From positions 124,001 through 188,000 of the forward strand of contig JAHLJZ010000018.1 in NCBI GenBank assembly GCA_025602915.1: a DNA stretch of 64,000 bases, in the 5' to 3' direction. The translations under genes were made by a program, and so were the position numbers. Of the stretch, positions 35,201-43,909 are shown one piece after another. Positions within the stretch are counted from its first letter, which is position 1, and each line of letters starts with the position of its first letter. Source of the stretch: Paraphysoderma sedebokerense (Eukaryota; Blastocladiomycota; Physodermatomycetes; Physodermatales; Physodermataceae). A model generated the notes under the pieces. It saw only the letters and a list, made by a program, of their open reading frames with translations. It searched no databases and was not told the DNA's origin.

Positions 35201-36082
35201 GAGAATATTTTCTGAATTGACTCCACCGATTTTGATATCCGCAGATTCAATTACTCGATCAACGATATGTTCCGAGGTAATGCTACTTAGTTTGATGTCA
35301 CTAGATTCAATGGTACCATCAAGGATATTGGAGGTTGTGACACCGCCAATTTTTATATCAACTGATCCAATCGTTCCGTCACGAATATGTCTGGAAGTGA
35401 CGGCGCCAGTTTTTATATCGGTATCGTCTATGGTGTCATCAAGAATATTTTCAGAAGTAATTCCCCCAATTTTTATATCGTTTGAGTCGATTGTATGATC
35501 TCGTATGTGTGTTGAATTTATTCCTCCCACGCTGATGTCTTCAGAGCGAATTGAACCATCAAGAATATTTTCGGAGTTTATGCCACCGGCTTTAACGTCG
35601 TTAAAATCAATTGTACCATCTTTAATATTAGCAGAAGTTATCCCCCCGATCTTGATGTCGTCGGAGTCAATAGTTCCATCAAGAATATTGGTGGTATTCA
35701 CTTCACCGGCTCCGATGTCACCAGATACGATGGTACCATCAAGGATATTGCCTGAATCTACTCCCCCAACCGCAATGTCAATAGACTTGATAGTGCCATC
35801 CAATATTTTGTCAGAATCAACTGCTCCATTGGCCAATTTCTTCTTGGTAATAGCATTGTCCTGAATTTTTAAAGAACCCACTGGGTTATCTCCATGTTGT
35901 TCTAGCGCCTCAGAACTATTCACTTTAAGGGACCCAGACATTGACACACTTGCAAGTATAATAGCAATAACAGCGACGATAGTTATAAGCCACAGTTTAT
36001 AGTCACGCTTCTTTTGCTGTCCGCAGGTACAGCTCGATGAAGCGGTTGCATTGGCTGTAATATCCACAGCAGTATGTACCAT
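32282..36082 (-). CDS. Giant 20-residue-repeat type II membrane protein (likely surface beta-solenoid)
   Basis: A single 3.8-kb exon of 1,266 aa. A short Cys-bearing, Lys/Arg-containing cytosolic leader is followed by one TM segment, LWLITIVAVIAIILASVSM (about 29-47), with no cleavable signal peptide. From about residue 86 come 53 full repeats, plus one decayed, of exactly 20 residues with consensus GGV-x-S-x-NILDGTIDS-x-DIK. A non-repeat domain of about 120 residues, with two cysteines, closes the protein. Regular Ile/Val/Leu every few residues and the D-G-T turn suggest a beta-solenoid or fibrous stalk outside the cell. The motif resembles the ADI-DGT-type repeats of some bacterial surface and fibre-like proteins; that link is from memory. 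Adhesin or stalk is inference. A repeat-expanded domain of bacterial origin is possible. Confidence 0.85.
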   Translation of the reverse strand: MVHTAVDITANATASSSCTCGQQKKRDYKLWLITIVAVIAIILASVSMSGSLKVNSSEALEQHGDNPVGSLKIQDNAITKKKLANGAVDSDKILDGTIKSIDIAVGGVDSGNILDGTIVSGDIGAGEVNTTNILDGTIDSDDIKIGGITSANIKDGTIDFNDVKAGGINSENILDGSIRSEDISVGGINSTHIRDHTIDSNDIKIGGITSENILDDTIDDTDIKTGAVTSRHIRDGTIGSVDIKIGGVTTSNILDGTIESSDIKLSSITSEHIVDRVIESADIKIGGVNSENILDRTIESTDIKVGGITTANILDETVDSNDIKVGGVTSRNIQDGTIDSADIKVGGVNSENILDRTIASNDIRVGGVTAANILDGTIDSDDIKEGGVNSTNILDHTIDWCDIKIGGVTSGNILDGTIDFIDIKVGAVTTANILDRTIDSIDIQLGGVKSENILDGTIDGADIKVGGVNSDNILDRTILSNDIQVGGVTSVNILDGTVDSNDIKTGGVDSTNILDRTISSIDIKIGGIESENIQDGTIDFSDIKFGGVTSVNILDGTIDSNDIRTGGVNSTNILDRGIDSIDIKVGGVDSSNILDQTIDSIDIKAGGVTSENIRDGTIDSIDIKIGGVNSENILDRTIDREDIKIGGVASENILDRTVNSIDINVDAVDSGNILDGTIDSNDIKVGGVNSTNILDGTIDSEDIKVGGVHSKNILDGTVDSADIKTGGITSESILDRTINSTDIKVGGVDSENILDGTIDSHDIKIGGVDSTNILDGTIGFDDIEVGGVSSANIMDGTIDAVDVKIGAITTDHILDLTIDFNDIKIGGVNSGNILDGTVDSVDIKTGGVDSSNILDRSIDSIDIKIGGITTTNILDGTVDSEDIKVGGVDSGNILDGTIDYVDIKTGGITSENIRDGTIDSVDIKVGGVDSSNILDGTIDTEDIRSGGITSSNILDRTIGSNDINIGAVDSENILDGTVDSEDIKVGGVNSENILDGSIKSEDIELGGINSANILDGSIDFNDIKVDGIMSANIKDGTIESVDIKLGGVTSANILDGTIDSSDIKPGGINSAVILDGTINSNDIKIGGVDSSNILDRTIDSNDIKIGGITSDNILDGTIDSNDIKVGSINSSHILDGSIELVDLKPGILTANNIVNGTVTFSKLSFQMVGGIVTRSATDATIISFNGLTAATKLTSGVRVNLTKPLEWPYMCFVYLINLSAFSHTKAAIYVELPSNLSVVVNAYVWHDRGSAFGQMDGFTCNFMCYG
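32640..35840 (-). repeat. About 53 tandem 60-bp coding repeats
   Basis: The DNA has a strict 60-base period across about 3.2 kb. Units differ from each other at many positions, largely at third bases, so the array is old or under protein-level selection rather than recently amplified. The strict period also leaves several long frames open on the opposite strand. Confidence 0.95.
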
Positions 36083-37716
36083 CCTAGTAAGTTCTGGAAA
36101 CGTTTTGTCAGGTTATGTTTCATTCGTGCCCAAACTTATATTGAAGCAGGCGCTACATCATTGAATATACCTTGTTCTGTCCAGAAAAAAATCGGCGACG
36201 CGCTTACGCTATAATCGATTTGCTCAGACTTAATGACTGGTTTCGTTATTTACAGTGTTCAATGGTTAATGTTTCCAGTTCCGAAATGTACGCAAGAAAC
36301 GAGGTGTCCTATCAAGTTCCCACTCCCCCAGGTCCTTTTCACTTAGCTCTAGCATTATGGAATGTATCCCTAATGATTCCCTATGTAATACACAGATGTA
36401 CACCAGCATGTAGAGATTGTTGTGAAGTGCGGACGAGGTGTTTGACTGACATGGGAAGCAAAGGTTCTGGTTGCTGTCTCATGCCTTAATTGGGATTTGG
36501 GCTGATTAGTGATTTGGGTCTTGGGATAAACCACTGATAAACCAGATAAAACTTTCGCGTCTCTCGACTGTCTCTCGAGTCTGGCCTCGTGGGAGCTGGA
36601 TCTGGAAGAGTGAAGAAGACTCTGAAGGATTCGCCCTTGAACTTTGGAGTTTCCTATGCCCCATTTCAATCGAGTTTTCTTGAGGATTTCTCCTGTTTTG
36701 AAGGGTGTGGCTTTACGAAAAATGCATACATGATATCACAACATCGTAAAAGTAATTCTTACGAGGAGAATGCGTGTAGTGGACCCGAAATGCCGGGTTA
36801 CGATTTGTTACGATTTGTTACGATTATGTCGTCATACACGAATTTTTCAAACGACTTCAAGAATGCCAACTATATCTAGTGGTAGTGTCAACTAGATCTT
36901 CTCGATTTCTCACGTAACGCTGATATATGGGTCAGCGAAGAAACTTAAGGAAGACTCAAAGAACGGAGATGGGATCATGCGGGTGTACTACGGAGTGCAG
37001 CCGTGAATTGAGAAACTGATTTCAAGTTGACAGCAACTAGCAAGGGTAACACCTTTACGATTACTTACATTGCTATAAGTTAGATATAGACCTAGTTTAA
37101 CTACTGTACAATCAGCTATAATATCAACCGGCAGAGCTATTTGACCATCAAATGAAATACTTTGACTTTGAGATCAAAAAACAGAACCTGAGGATGGAGC
37201 AGGCAATAATAACGGTATCTTAAAATTACTATCATATGTCTCTGGTTGCAGAGACAACTCGGTCGGTACAAACAAGGTGGTTTCGCTGCAGATTGCAGAG
37301 TCAAGGACATGGTAGCCTCTGTACTTTCCGAACGTGTCAAACAGTTTTCTGCAGCATGAAACCCGGTGGCACACCTGCAACCACCTGAACTTAAAGTGAG
37401 TATACCACTATTTTGAAGAGTCATGCCTACAGATCCAGGACTATAAATAGTTCAAATTGCCATAAGCGGGATTTTCAACTTATCGGTCATTGCGTTGCTT
37501 TAGCGAAAACGTTATCGCTCTCTGGTGGTAATAATGAATGCATGGAAAAAGTTTTCAAGCCAAGGAACTGTCATCAGAGACGGTACTGCAATCTTTTATT
37601 TTAAAATGCGCTTAAATTCGCTCTTCTGTTTAGGTTTTGCAAGATTATAGCAGACAGAATCAAGGCAGGGTATGCGATTTCTTCCTGCCTGATCACTGCA
37701 TGGCCTTCATAATACC
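36083..37716. other. Intergenic, 1.6 kb
   Basis: Between the giant repeat gene (start) and SEC63 (end). It holds a short tandem run of about 10-11 bp units (GTTACGATTT) near 36796-36826. Scattered small frames lack any feature I recognise. Confidence 0.5.
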
Positions 37717-40032
37717 TCAGGACCTTTTCCCACCTCTCATCGTTTGCATAGTTCCGGCAAGAGAATCCTCATCCGGCTCACTCAAATCAGCGTATTCCTG
37801 CTCCAATTCCAAATCCTTCTTGCTTCCGCTTCTGGCTAATCGTCGTCCACCGCCATTCGTAACACCAGAAAGTTTCACCTTGACATCTTTCTTACAATCA
37901 AAACCAATATAACAATCGCTTTTCAAATACACTGTTAAATTTGGTGTTGGCGGCGCTCGAAACGATAATGTAACAGTTCTTTTAGAACCGAGAGGCAGAA
38001 GCACAGGTAAAGAATAGACCCTATTCTTTTGATCTCCCAGGAAGATCCAATGTTGCGGTACATGAGATGACGGGAAGTAAGGAGCATATATCGGAGTATG
38101 CTTCGGTTCGGCCTCATCGCTTGGACTTTCTTCATCGGAATTTTGTTTATCGGTCTGATCAGCTTCACTGAGAGATGTTTTTTCTTTCTTATTTTTCTTC
38201 TTCTTCGATTTTTTAGAAGACATCATGACGACAGGTGCAGAATCCTGCATTCGCTGTTCACGTTTTTCTTTTGATGCTCCAACAACACTCTTTAAAGTGG
38301 GGTTGCTGATCTCTATTGTGGCAGTTATAGCAGTTTCAGCAGTAATATTACCATCGCCCTCAGCTTCGAATGATACCCTAGTAATGGACGGCACCGTGAA
38401 TGTTTCGCAAACTTGGAGGACTTCGTGAAACTGCTGGTCGTCGAGGAATGACAAGAGAGATCGTTGTTGTTCGGCATCAAGTTCCATGAATTGTTCAATG
38501 GTTTTAATGGGTCCTTTTTTAGTGCGGAGGTCCGAAACATTATTCTGTACAATCCAAACAATCCAAAAATTAGACACAATAGAGGAAGACCGTGATTAAA
38601 GCAGATACAAACCAAAGTTATATAAGGTAATTGAAGAAGTGGATTCGGAGTCGGGTCAAACGGATGAATGGCTTGCATAATATGCTGACTTAATTCAATG
38701 CTTTGAGTAACACCTTGTAGAGAATTTCTAGTTTGAACATTCATTTGAAGAACATCTAGCAAAACTGGTCAGCAATGATACATCACATAAGAAATGAGGA
38801 TGACGGACAACTCACGTCTGCACATTTTATATGCGGTTTCGGCCAAATATACCATCTCCCTTTGTAATCTTTCATCTTGTACATTTATCCGAAGCAAATG
38901 AGCCAAGAGCAATATTTTATTTTTCAATGCATAAGGGAGATTTTTAAATTTTGTCTCGTCATATTCGTGAGCCTCTTGAATTTGACTCAATAACTCTGGT
39001 ATCAAAGTTTCATCTGCACGGATAAAATCGTTGTGCTCCTTAAAATCTGGGGCTGCCGTAATGACATCGATCAATTGACGGAGCGTGAATTGCTCATTGA
39101 GTTGTTTGGTAAACATAGCAATCGTGTCAACCATTATACCTGATTTTTGAGTTAGAGAGTTAGAGTAGGCCATCCGATGGTTTATTATTAAATAGACTGC
39201 ACGTACCATCTTTTGTATACTTTCCATGGCTTTTCCACCATTTGTGTACGGCAATAGGAACTAAACAAAGTCCAATCATATATAGACCAAGGAAAGCGAG
39301 TTGATTATCAAGAATCCAAGTTGGTAGACCGATACCAAATGTAGTATGTCTTGGGCCATCGGGGTCACCATATTTCTCAAAGTTCTGGAGAATAAAAGTA
39401 AATCATGGTGTTAAAAGCAGAAATAAACAAGAAAGCAGATACCTCGCGCGCTTTATCGTCTGTCAAAACTTTGTAAGCCTTGGAGATATCCACAAACTTT
39501 TTTTCGGCCTCATCTTTGAAAGCCGCCTCTACTTTATCGGGATGTAGTTCTATAGATATACAATGAAATCAAAGGCAGGTCAAATTGAAAAGATGAGGAC
39601 GGATTAGTGTGGATTTCGTCTGAACGGTAAACCGAGACTGTTTATAAATTCAGCAGGATAGAATAGAAAGTGATCTAACTCACCTTTACTCAGCTGTCTG
39701 TATCGCTTTTTTACTTCCGATACAGTGGCTCCTTCGTGGATACCCAGTATATCGTATGGATTCCATACTGTCACAGTTCCGGCCTTGGAGCTGATTTGAT
39801 ATAACATCAGTGCAACAACAACCCATCCTAATGCTACAAAGATTCGGCGTTTCGAGAATGTGCGTTTGGGACTTTTTTGACGAAGCACTCTCTGAATGAT
39901 CGTGGATTTGTTTGCGGGTATGGCTTCGGCAGGTGTAGCTTTCAAGGCATAGAAAGTAAATGGTATTAACACCAGTAGGAGAAAAGTCAGTATGACATAG
40001 AGCGACGAATTATCGTCATATTGATACTTCAT
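37717..40032 (-). CDS. SEC63: ER translocon protein Sec63
   Basis: Six exons: 40032-39684, 39549-39443, 39384-39207, 39139-38816, 38755-38613 and 38544-37717, giving 642 aa. MKYQYDDNSSLYVIL starts the usual two N-terminal TM segments. The J-domain (NPYDILGIHEGATVSEVKK) has its HPD triad at about 119-121, split by intron 1. A third TM segment (LAFLGLYMIGLCLVPIAV) precedes the Brl/Sec63 domain (FKNLPYALKNKILLL). The tail is acidic (EYADLSEPDEDS) and Lys-rich in the middle. Sec63 positions the Hsp70 Kar2/BiP at the Sec61 channel for post-translational import into the ER. I chose the ATG at 40032; upstream in-frame ATGs add residues not seen in the family. Confidence 0.93.
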
Positions 40033-40292
40033 CTTTGAGTTCAGTAAAAAAACGATGAAGTTAAATATTTTTACTGGCAGGGCAACCAGTCGGACTTTGC
40101 CTGAACAAAATTTATCGGGCCCCGGGACGCCATCGTGCGCCAAACTCGATGCTACGTCGATGATACGATATTTATTGCAAACGTGAAAGCATAATTTAAA
40201 TTATTAATATTTAATGATACAGGTATAGGTTCACCAAATTGATAACAATAAAAATGACAGAGCTTCTCAACAAAAATTCTGGCTGGGTATAA

Positions 40293-41553
40293 TCAAGGAT
40301 TGCTGTCCCCTTGTTTCAATATTAAATTGTGCAGAACATTGTTTTCCTTCCTCATGAAGATATTTTCAAAAGGGGCATGTCGATATAAATCTGCAGCCAT
40401 AACACTTTCTCCCCAATTTTCCCATTCTTCGCCTCTTTGACTTGCAAGCATTAAATCCCAGTAGCCTACTCGCTTCATTTTGCTCTGACCGTCAAATTCG
40501 TTTATATTTTCCATGTACGAACATTTAGCGATCATGTTTTCCACCGCATGTTGGGGCCAAGCTGCCTGTATCTCCATGTATAGCATATCTGACCCCATGA
40601 CACCGAAGCGAACTGGGGGGACACGAAACTTGGCCAGGGATTCGATGTAATCTATGTTGTTATCTTCGTACCATAAATCATACTCCTCATCTTTGCTATC
40701 ATAAATTGCAGGGGGGATGTAAATTTTCGGAATTTTTTTCAAAGCTTCTGCCTTCATGTAAATTGAACAGAGGATGGGGCTAGATTTTGGAGAACCCGAA
40801 ATAGAGCTCGCGTGACATGCTGAAAGATGAATAGGTAAGTATTAACTTGCGTAAGTGATATTGCCTAAGGTGAAAATACCCACTATGTTTGGAATAGGCT
40901 GCGGCTACTTTATGAAAATCAGCAGTATAAAATCGTCGTCCCAGCTGAGCGGAGGGCCCGAAGGTTGCTTGATTGGTAGGAGGGATGACAATTCGATTCT
41001 CAATACTGCTACGGTGATTTGAACATGTACCTAACCAAAAAATTAGAAACGTCCAATTCTTAATATTTGTTGTAAATGAATTCTTTACCATGGTAACCTA
41101 TAAAGATGTACTGTCCTGTATTCACGCAACTTTCCCTTCCCTTCGTAGGCCCAACTTTATTAGAATTGCGACTTCCCAATAACTTCGAAAATAGACCTCG
41201 TTTTTTCAAAGTATGTGGTTTTTCATCAACCGAATCAATTAATGAGTCATCGGATTCTTCGCACTCGGTATTTGCGGTGGTTCCCTTTGCGACTACTGCA
41301 TCTGCAAAGAAAAGTGAGCTCAGTTTACAGATAGCCATTGGTAGTGACAATTAAGAAGGAAGAATGTGTACATACTGTTATCATCCCAAATCTCGGCACT
41401 CAGAGTTTCTTCCATTTTGAGTTGTATCTTTTGCCATTTTTCGAGTTGCAGTCTTTCAGTTTCGTTAAGCGTTTTTAAGTCCGCGACAGGTCGGCCGAAA
41501 ATTGACGCATTGAGGAACAAGAGAAGAATAGCTGACAGCTGTAATGACTTCAT
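40293..41553 (-). CDS. Secreted ADP-ribosyltransferase-like protein, copy 1
   Basis: Exons 41553-41376, 41301-41089, 41030-40884 and 40819-40293, all joined in phase 1, give 354 aa. A signal peptide (MKSLQLSAILLLFLNASIFG) is followed by a pro-like region with a basic KKR site at 92-94. The core reads QYIFIGYHGTCS (His130), then LGRRFYTADFHKVAAAY (160-176), then MEIQAAWPQ with Glu262 five residues before Trp-Pro. This order matches the His / Tyr..Tyr / Glu regions of the diphtheria toxin-exotoxin A class of mono-ADP-ribosyltransferases, where the catalytic Glu also stands just before a Trp-Pro. Function is thus likely NAD-dependent modification of a target protein, target unknown. Similarity is by eye only. 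The gene looks whole. A paralogue lies next door. Confidence 0.7.
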
Positions 41554-42116
41554 GACAGAACGCAAACCTCCAGAAAATCCGACTTCACTTGCTTAGTGTT
41601 AGTACGCCCTGTCTTATTTATATACATCTTGACTGATAGACCCCCAGCACCTAAGTTTCGTATCTTCAACCGGGTTTCTCTTGAAACTACGCTAGGCGCA
41701 AATCACTATTGTGCTGCGTGTCAGACCCTTGACTTTTCAAATAGGATTCTGCTTATGAAAGCTGGTAGCGGTGCGGAAACTCCGATGTCTTCGTTCTTCT
41801 TTATTATTATAACATATGAATGGACTTTCAACGATATCTATGAAACAAAATTCTAAGTTAATATTCGGTTTTCACTTGTAACGTCTTCCTATTGTTAGGT
41901 TTTATGACAAATCTGCTTTAGCTTCTGAAGTAATATTTTCAACACTGTTGTTTCAACATTTTTGCGTTGATTGCGAACTCTCACTGTTAATGATGCTGCC
42001 TACAATTCTTTCTGTAGTCCCTTCTTGGAGACAGGTTCATTTATAATAAATTAAAAAGAAGGCAAATGTGCGAACGATGTGTAGCGACAATTTGTCTCGT
42101 GTGGTCAAACATTTCA
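41554..42116. other. Intergenic between the two ART-like genes
   Basis: Contains the copy 1 promoter (TATA at 41615-41625) and the copy 2 3' flank. No further feature. Confidence 0.5.
41615..41625 (-). promoter_or_regulatory. TATA box of ART-like copy 1
   Basis: GTATATAAATA on the minus strand, about 62 nt before the start codon. It is one of the clearest TATA elements in the window. Confidence 0.65.
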
Positions 42117-43331
42117 TTATTGTTTATTGTTAACTTGGTTATTAATGTCTCCAGCCCACAAAAAGTTTCTCAAAACATTCCTGGATCCTTTCTTCATTTG
42201 GACCCTATTTATCCAAAACGACCAAAACAACTCGGCGGCAATAACCGGTTTTCCCCACTCTCCGTGTTGAGATCCTTTGTGGCTTTTTTCCATCAAATCC
42301 AGATATCCAGCCCTCACAATATCAGACGTGCCTCGGTTTGCTCTTACTCTCACTGGACTACATCTAGCAATCATATTTTCAACAGCATGTTGTGGCCACG
42401 CTGCTTGTAATTCTGTTCGTTCCGTTACAGACACGCCTGCAAATCGAACTGGTTTTGTAGGAAACTTCGCAATAGATTCAACAAGATCCATGTTTTCTTC
42501 TTCGTACAGGAAGTCGAATGGTTCGTCATTCGCATCAAATATCCAAGGAGGGTAATATATTTTAGGAATTGATTTTAAGGCTTGAGATTTAAGATAAACC
42601 GAGCAGACAATTGGCTTGGATGCCTCTTGTGAATTAAGGACATGCCTACTCCGATGTGCGTCGCAAGCTACATACAGATTATTCCAAGTCGTTAGTGCTA
42701 AAGTATTATATAAAAAGGGAAGGAGATATTGTACCCAAGTCAGCGTAGTCGAACGCAATGGACGGCGAATCAACCGTATAAAATCGGCGGCCCAACTCGG
42801 CGAACGATCCGCTAATGGCTTGGTTGCTTGGAGGAATAATTAATTTATTTTCAATATTCTGCTGATAATTGGAGCAGGTGCCTGTGTAGTATACATATGC
42901 ACTGTTAGAACCACAATATCAACGCTCATAATTTCGGGGCGACATTACCATGATAGCCAACAAGCACATATTGATTATTTTCTGCACATACTCGTCTGGT
43001 GTTTGCATGCTGCATTGGATTTCGCTTTCGAAGAGGGCGAAATCTGCGTGAGAAAGGACTGGCGGGTTCACACACTTCATCTAATAGATCTTCACTTTTC
43101 AAGACGGTATCTACGGCAATCAATTGACAACTGTTAGAAAAAAATGCCATCGCTCTAACAGCTTATCAGAAGATGAACTGTACTGTTGTCATTCCAAACT
43201 TCGTTGACAATTTTTGAGGTATCGCCAAGAGATTTCACGTTTTCTTCCTCTCGATTTGTTAAATCAGCCAAGGATGTCGAACTGACTTGTGAGATTTTCA
43301 AGAACGCTAGAAGTAGTATAAGATACTTCAT
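42117..43331 (-). CDS. Secreted ADP-ribosyltransferase-like protein, copy 2
   Basis: Exons 43331-43184, 43110-42949, 42881-42735 and 42667-42117, again all phase 1, code 335 aa. The signal peptide MKYLILLLAFLKISQVSS is followed by a basic cluster (RRFRPLRKR, 71-79) that looks like a proprotein-cleavage site. The core repeats the copy 1 pattern: QYVLVGYHGTCS (His103), LGRRFYTVDSPSIAFDY, and TELQAAWPQHAVENMIA with Glu238 five residues before Trp-Pro. Exon 3 is 147 bp in both copies. The two proteins are obvious tandem paralogues, most alike at WPQHAVENMIA. Catalytic-site residues expected for an active enzyme are present by eye. Host target and biological role are unknown; a secreted effector or an antagonism protein are both possible. 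Confidence 0.7.
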
Positions 43332-43909
43332 TAGTACAAGAGGTGTCGACCTGGCTAGGCATATATTGAAAAATGATACGACATTTGACTCAAATACACT
43401 TTTTCTTAATAATGTTTCATATCATGTTCTTAGACAGTTTCAACCTCGCTTATTTCTGGAGTACGTTACGTCTACCGGTGCAGGTATTGTATTTTGTGTC
43501 ACGTCGTAATTGTCGTGACGCTACCGAGCGACGGAAGTTAGTGGGGCGATCCACTCAAGATGGATACTGTCTTCGGGCCGATATGTTTGCAACAGGCACC
43601 GTTTCTGGACGGCAAATCACATTGGATTCTCGACATATGACCAGGGAAGGAACTCGTCATTGCGAGATCAGGAGAGTTGCAAAGGCAAAATCTTCATTCG
43701 GGATATTTCAAACGAACACATAGTTTTTTTGCATTTTTTATGAGGTATCCATTTATCTGTTGATCTCACATAACTTTCGCTTTGGTGATAGCAATTTCCT
43801 CCGTTGATGATAAGAATCGGGTCACGTGACTCCCTCGTCAACACCACGACCAAACTTCCTGCAGAGAATTTCGGCATTTCTCTAGATACTTTGGACAATA
43901 TCTTCTATA
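43332..43909. promoter_or_regulatory. Shared upstream region of ART-like copy 2 and CBC1
   Basis: 578 bp between divergent start codons. An AATATAT element at 43361-43367 may serve copy 2, about 30 nt before its ATG. No other feature. Confidence 0.45.

Noticed and set aside
32640-35840. 60-bp periodic repeat looking like a satellite or CRISPR-like array
   Set aside because: It is a coding repeat in one open frame with strong amino-acid conservation, not a direct repeat with spacers.
40033-40143. N-terminal extension of Sec63
   Set aside because: Known Sec63 proteins begin near MKYQYDD; the extra residues have no counterpart.
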